From NCBI GenBank assembly GCA_020440935.1, contig JAGRNC010000084.1, positions 1 to 9,155 on the forward strand: DNA of 9,155 bases. Reading direction: 5' to 3'. The notes beneath the pieces were generated by a model. That model saw only the letters and a program-made list of their open reading frames with translations, was not told the DNA's origin and ran no database searches. Both the position numbers and the translations under genes were made by a program. This stretch comes from Leptospiraceae bacterium. GTDB lineage: Bacteria > Spirochaetota > Leptospiria > Leptospirales > Leptonemataceae. This document shows, piece by piece, positions 5,858-9,155 of the stretch (its first letter is position 1; every line of letters starts with the position of its first letter).

Positions 5858-6294
5858 TGAGTTCTGCGAATCGGGGATCCTCCGGTCGATTTGACCGGGA
5901 GGATCCAGCAGATGGATCCAAATTTCCGCTCCTGCGCACACTGGCCGAAAACGTTACTTCCTACTTTCTAGATCGATCGGCTTACCTTCGGTCGATGCGG
6001 GAGTATCTGGCCTATCAAGTAGAGTATCGTTCCGGAAAAATGATGGGCGGAACGATCTTTCTGTTACTGGGCGCCTTCTTTTTAATAGGTGCGAGCTTTG
6101 CTCTGATGGGTTCTTTATACCAGCTATTGCTGGATTATACGGCCAACGCGGCTCTGTCGGCGTTTATCATTGGCTGGATATGTGTTTTCATTGGTTTTTT
6201 GTTTCTACTTATTTCACGAAAGAGTTATAAAGGCATTGCTCGATCCATCAGTTACCAGGAATGGAAAAATAGGAAAGAGCATAGAAGATCTTGA
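5857..6294 (+). CDS. YqjE/holin-like (phage holin superfamily III type) two-helix membrane protein
   Basis: This 145-residue protein has a polar N-terminus (1-25) and an amphipathic stretch (26-60). Two transmembrane helices follow (about 63-88, MGGTIFLLLGAFFLIGASF onward, and about 97-120, LSAFIIGWICVFIGFLFLL), then a basic tail (RKSYKGIAR...KNRKEHRRS). The helix layout and the position behind a DUF883-like gene match the YqjE / 'phage holin family' group. Despite the name, such genes are usually chromosomal, and nothing phage-like surrounds this one. I see no Shine-Dalgarno before the ATG; the one-base overlap with the preceding stop points to translational coupling. Bases 19-50 of the gene form a strong stem-loop (see that entry). 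The family call is by pattern and synteny, and the biochemical role is unknown. Confidence 0.65.
   Translation: MSSANRGSSGRFDREDPADGSKFPLLRTLAENVTSYFLDRSAYLRSMREYLAYQVEYRSGKMMGGTIFLLLGAFFLIGASFALMGSLYQLLLDYTANAALSAFIIGWICVFIGFLFLLISRKSYKGIARSISYQEWKNRKEHRRS
5875..5906 (+). repeat. Near-perfect 13-bp inverted repeat inside the 5' end of the holin-like gene
   Basis: The left arm GGATCCTCCGGTC (5875-5887) and the right arm GACCGGGAGGATCC (5893-5906) pair over 13 bp with one bulged G and a 5-base loop (GATTT). The stem starts 18 bases into the coding sequence, within codons 7-17. No T-tract follows, so it is not a terminator. It should be a stable mRNA hairpin that could affect translation, mRNA processing or polarity. 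Confidence 0.8.
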
Positions 6295-6331
6295 GGAATT
6301 GGTCCGATAATGTAACACGGGGAAGACTGTA

Positions 6332-7042
6332 TTGGATACATTCTATACATACTGTCGTTTGCTTGGAGTTCGACCGGGGGATTCGGCCGATTCGGTAAAA
6401 CAGGCATTCCGACAACGAATCAAAGAATGTCATCCAGATAGAAAAGGAAACGAAGATCAAGCCCGAATGCTCATCGAAGCGTACGAGGCTTTGAAGACCG
6501 GAGTGCCGATCATGGAGGTTTCTCCGGGAGGCGCACGGATTTATCGACGCGCTACCAATCCAAACACGACCCAGACCCGACCGTCAGACTATGAAGCTAT
6601 CCGCCGGGCCGCCGAATTTGGAGCCCGCGGGCAAAGTGCTTCCAGTCAGGGTCGCTATGCTACCGCAAACGATCCAGGCCAAACAGCCGCCTATCGTGCT
6701 GGCCAGGAGCTATTCCGATCGGTCATGGGCGGAACGGCAGAGCCAGCAGGCATCGCCGCCGTACTACGTCGCTCCGCCGTTCAGACCAGGCCTGCGGACG
6801 TGCCGGGAATTGAATTCTTTAAGCGCGCCGAATCCCAGTTGGAGCAAACCATCCGTCGATTCGAAGGACAGAAAACTCGGAGCCGAAAGTACTGGGCCAG
6901 AGACTATATATCTGGCATCGTCAAAGTACAAATACTGTATCGCGACATTGTAAGTCGTTACCCAATGCTCGCCAGTCGGGCCCGCGAGAGGCTACAAAAC
7001 CTGGAGCAACTTGTTCTTGAATTGCGGCCCATGGCCCGCTGA
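6332..7042 (+). CDS. J-domain (DnaJ-like) co-chaperone protein, class C
   Basis: The 236-residue protein starts with a J domain (about 4-58). FYTYCRLLGVRPGDSADSVK forms helix I and the start of helix II, HPD lies at 34-36 (CHPDRKGN), and helix III reads QARMLIEAYEALK. The HPD motif stimulates Hsp70 (DnaK) ATPase. There is no Gly/Phe region or zinc-finger domain, so it is a class C (type III) J protein that delivers DnaK to a particular client. Residues 65-155 are polar and low in predicted order, with QTRPSD at 81-86 and QTRPAD at 151-156. Residues 159-232 look helical and basic. No membrane helix is seen. The start is TTG at 6332, set by GGGGA 9 bases upstream; no ATG or GTG lies nearby in frame. 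It follows the holin-like gene by 37 bases, so it may be co-transcribed. The client is unknown. Confidence 0.8.
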   Translation: MDTFYTYCRLLGVRPGDSADSVKQAFRQRIKECHPDRKGNEDQARMLIEAYEALKTGVPIMEVSPGGARIYRRATNPNTTQTRPSDYEAIRRAAEFGARGQSASSQGRYATANDPGQTAAYRAGQELFRSVMGGTAEPAGIAAVLRRSAVQTRPADVPGIEFFKRAESQLEQTIRRFEGQKTRSRKYWARDYISGIVKVQILYRDIVSRYPMLASRARERLQNLEQLVLELRPMAR

Positions 7043-7093
7043 TCGATCCTTAATCCGGGCTGTTCGAGAATCTTTCGGCTTCGATTTAACTCA
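7043..7093. other. Convergent gap without a clear terminator
   Basis: These 51 bases separate the stop codons of the J-domain and DoxX-like genes. A weak inverted repeat, GCCCG (7034-7038) / CGGGC (7056-7060), overlaps the end of the J-domain gene. It has no T-tract, so I cannot claim a terminator. Confidence 0.3.
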
Positions 7094-7546
7094 CTAATGT
7101 AGTATGGTTTCATCGCTTCGATCGCGGACTGAACCTGCGATGGCGATGGCTGCAAAGAAGATCGTTATATCTTTAATCAAATATTGTCCTTCCACGGTAG
7201 GCGCCATGGGAAATTCGATCCAGCATACGTCCGGAAGCATGGCCAGGGCCAGGATCGATCCAGGCATACGAATCATCAGTAGTACGATGGCCGCTCGGCT
7301 TAGCGGACGAAAAAGGAAACAGACTCCGATGGTGATTTCCAGCGCCCCCAGAAATGGAATAATCTCCGCCGGATCTCCCCAGTAGATCGTATGAGCGATA
7401 ATCGATGTCGTCGTTTTATGACCTGCCGTCTTTAATGCGCCAAACCACAGAAACAGTAATCCCAGAGATATGCGGTGCGCATAATGCCCATATTTCTTGA
7501 AGAGCTTCGAAATGCGATGATCAAAGTGGTCGATTCTTTCCTTCAT
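7094..7546 (-). CDS. DoxX-like four-helix inner-membrane protein
   Basis: This 150-residue protein has a short basic N-terminus (KERIDHFDHRISKLFKKYGHY) and four hydrophobic segments at about 26-41, 62-80, 82-104 and 122-140. The first reads ISLGLLFLWFGALK, a typical DoxX/SURF4-like opening (L-G-x-x-F-L-W-F-G-x-L-K), and GALEITIGVCFLF is the usual second helix. DoxX-family proteins sit in the inner membrane, and some take part in redox or thiosulfate oxidation complexes, but most are uncharacterised. The ATG at 7546 is the first in frame after a stop codon four bases beyond it; no convincing Shine-Dalgarno is seen. The gene follows the GH31 gene by 46 bases on the same strand, so co-transcription is likely. 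The substrate or partner is unknown. Confidence 0.7.
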   Translation of the reverse strand: MKERIDHFDHRISKLFKKYGHYAHRISLGLLFLWFGALKTAGHKTTTSIIAHTIYWGDPAEIIPFLGALEITIGVCFLFRPLSRAAIVLLMIRMPGSILALAMLPDVCWIEFPMAPTVEGQYLIKDITIFFAAIAIAGSVRDRSDETILH

Positions 7547-7592
7547 TCGCGTTCATTATCAATCCAGCGCCGGACCAGGCGATGGCAGGAAT

Positions 7593-9155
7593 TTAGTTTC
7601 CCTGGATTGCATTCCTGAAGTCAAAGGTAAAGGAGCCGCTTTCCAACGGAAGCTCAAAGTACACCATATCCAGGGATCGGTCTTCCCGCGTGGCATCCAC
7701 CGATTGCGCAGAAACCATCTGTGTTCCGGAAAGCATGTGGCGAAACACTCCGGGAAGTCGAAGTTGGAAGTTTCGGTACGGGGGCATGTAATCGCCCGGT
7801 ATCACTTCGATCTGCACCGAAAGCTGTCCGTTACGCGCCTGCTGCCCTCGTACGCGCACTTCGGTAGGAGTCTGATCAGCCGTAATTCCATCGTCGAGAA
7901 ATACGGATCCCTGTATGGACTCGGCCGGGTAAAGCTCGAGATGCAGCCCGGCGCGGACGCTCTCTTCCGCATTGCGGCGGGCGGGGCAAGTTGGCAACAT
8001 TGCGCCGCCACGAACAAAGAGCGGATAGAAGCCAGGCCGCGTATCTAGATAATGGGTCTGGCCGCCCACGAAGCGGCGTCCGGATTCAAATTCGAACCAA
8101 TCGCCGGAAGGTAGATCCACTTTTCTTTTACGGATTCCTGGAGCCATGACAGGAGCCGCCAGAAGATTGGGGCCGAGCATGAATTGCTCCAGATTCGGAT
8201 CTTCCATTTCCGGAAACTCGTACCAGATTGGCCGCACCAGCGGTGCACCGGTGAGATGAGCTTCTCGAACCAGAGAGGAAATATAATGCAGCAAGCGATA
8301 GCGCCGATTCATATGTTTGCGCGATATCTCCAGCGCTTCTTCGCCAAAACTCCAGGGTTCTTGCGAATAGCTGTAGAGAACGGTATGAACTCTAAAAAAG
8401 GGCATTAGCGAACCAAGCTCCATCCAACGCGCAAATAGCTCTCGATTCTTGAATATCTTAACCGCCCCTGTCGTTCCCGGGCCCCGGCAGAAGCCACCTA
8501 CATCGGCCCCACTGATTGGTACTCCGGTTAGGCCCAGATTCAAAATCATATGCAGGTTGAAGCGCAAGTGATTCCATGTACTGTGGTTATCGCCGGTCCA
8601 GACTGCGGCGTACTTCTGGATTCCGCAGGTGGCCGATCGCGTAAGAACGAACGATCGCTGCCCTTTTTTCCAGCGCGCAAATCCATCATTGGTCGCTCTG
8701 GCCTCCAGATTACCATATTGATTGCGAAATTTCAGATGCGAATCGGATTGATGACGAATGGGCTGATCCAACGGCTCGCTGGTTTTACCAATCTGCAAGA
8801 CCGGCTCATTCATATCGTTCCAGATGCCGCTCACTCCTGCATCGAACAAAGTCTTATGATGACTGGCCCACCAGATCCGTGTCTTTTCTTCGGCGAAATC
8901 GGGAAACACTGTCGGTCCTGGCCAGACCTTTCCTTGATAGTTTTCGTCCGAATCGATGCGCTTACAATATAGATCCTGCTTTAATCCGTCCAGGTAGACC
9001 GAGTAATCTTCGCCGATAAAGACTCCTGGATCTACAATTGCTACCGTGCGAATTCCTTTCTCTGCCAACTTCTTGTTCATTGCCGCCGGATTGGGAAAGC
9101 GCTTCTGGTCCCATGTAAATACCCGATAGCGATCCATGTAGTGGATATCCAGATG
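7593..9155 (-). CDS. GH31 alpha-glucosidase family protein, N-terminus missing
   Basis: The frame continues past the ATG at 9137 to the window edge, reading HLDIHY before MDRYRVFTWD, so that ATG is internal and the first part of the enzyme lies outside. The visible 520 residues hold most of the catalytic barrel of glycoside hydrolase family 31. LDIHYMDRYRVFTWD and FPNP come first. WNDMNEP carries the nucleophile Asp (codon 8816-8814), WTGDNHSTW carries the acid/base Asp, and GADVGGF lies between the last barrel strands. MPFFRVH and RPIWYEFP follow. A beta-sandwich C-terminus (DLPSGDWFEFESG..., LELYPAESIQGSVFLDDG) completes the protein. Family members hydrolyse terminal alpha-glucosidic or alpha-xylosidic bonds with retention. 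The motif set favours an alpha-glucosidase acting on maltodextrin- or glycogen-like glucans. The location cannot be judged because any signal peptide is off the edge. Confidence 0.92.
   Translation of the reverse strand, partial: HLDIHYMDRYRVFTWDQKRFPNPAAMNKKLAEKGIRTVAIVDPGVFIGEDYSVYLDGLKQDLYCKRIDSDENYQGKVWPGPTVFPDFAEEKTRIWWASHHKTLFDAGVSGIWNDMNEPVLQIGKTSEPLDQPIRHQSDSHLKFRNQYGNLEARATNDGFARWKKGQRSFVLTRSATCGIQKYAAVWTGDNHSTWNHLRFNLHMILNLGLTGVPISGADVGGFCRGPGTTGAVKIFKNRELFARWMELGSLMPFFRVHTVLYSYSQEPWSFGEEALEISRKHMNRRYRLLHYISSLVREAHLTGAPLVRPIWYEFPEMEDPNLEQFMLGPNLLAAPVMAPGIRKRKVDLPSGDWFEFESGRRFVGGQTHYLDTRPGFYPLFVRGGAMLPTCPARRNAEESVRAGLHLELYPAESIQGSVFLDDGITADQTPTEVRVRGQQARNGQLSVQIEVIPGDYMPPYRNFQLRLPGVFRHMLSGTQMVSAQSVDATREDRSLDMVYFELPLESGSFTFDFRNAIQGN

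Noticed and set aside
5875..5919. Clustered BamHI-type sites as a cloning or vector artefact
   Set aside because: The sites lie within a continuous reading frame with normal flanking codons and no polylinker-like sequence.
5857..6294. Prophage or lysis gene because of the holin-like name
   Set aside because: No phage genes are nearby, and the pairing with a DUF883-like gene matches the chromosomal yqjD-yqjE arrangement.
7252..7261. Palindrome GGATCGATCC in the DoxX-like gene
   Set aside because: It is a short 10-base palindrome inside coding sequence with no loop and no regulatory context.
9135..9137. ATG at 9137 as the GH31 start
   Set aside because: The frame stays open to the edge and the upstream residues HLDIHY are part of a conserved GH31 motif, so the protein starts outside.
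1..9155. CRISPR array, tRNA or rRNA genes, insertion sequences, defence or toxin-antitoxin loci
   Set aside because: I looked for spaced direct repeats, cloverleaf patterns, transposase or integrase motifs and small paired genes, and saw none.

Overview
The window looks like an ordinary chromosomal segment from a diderm bacterium, most likely a spirochaete of the order Leptospirales (Leptospira, Leptonema or Turneriella type). The main clue is the LpxA protein. At 259 residues it has the length I recall for Leptospira interrogans LpxA. It also carries His120, Gln68 and Lys171, the catalytic and acyl-ruler residues I recall from that enzyme. The base composition appears balanced to slightly GC-rich, which would suit Leptonema or Turneriella better than Leptospira proper. 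This placement is an inference from one protein and no search was run.

Layout, left to right. (1) The 3' end of a P-type cation-transporting ATPase (1-524, +) converges on a small SPOR-domain membrane protein (585-1232, -), with a hairpin between them. (2) On the minus strand, pgm-type phosphohexomutase (4614-2842), argD (2690-1446) and the SPOR gene follow one another. A likely intrinsic terminator lies between argD and the SPOR gene. (3) A 110-bp divergent promoter region separates pgm from lpxA. It contains a 13-bp palindrome and an 8-bp inverted repeat whose right arm ends just before the lpxA start codon. (4) On the plus strand, lpxA (4725-5504) is followed by a DUF883/YqjD-like anchor protein (5567-5857), a YqjE/holin-like two-helix membrane protein (5857-6294, overlapping by one base) and a small J-domain co-chaperone with a TTG start (6332-7042). 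(5) A DoxX-like four-helix membrane protein (7546-7094, -) converges on the J-domain gene. It lies just downstream of a GH31 alpha-glucosidase (9155-7593, -) whose N-terminus is cut by the window edge.

Functionally the window mixes lipid A synthesis (lpxA), sugar-phosphate and alpha-glucan metabolism (pgm, GH31), arginine synthesis (argD), cation transport and several envelope-associated proteins. The lpxA, yqjD-like, yqjE-like and J-domain run may be one envelope or stress transcription unit. That is inferred from direction and spacing only.

I saw no CRISPR array, tRNA, rRNA, insertion sequence, integrase, toxin-antitoxin pair or defence module. I do not see a convincing undescribed system. 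The most unusual non-protein feature is a near-perfect 13-bp stem-loop inside the first 50 bases of the holin-like gene, which lacks a Shine-Dalgarno sequence and overlaps the stop codon of the gene before it.
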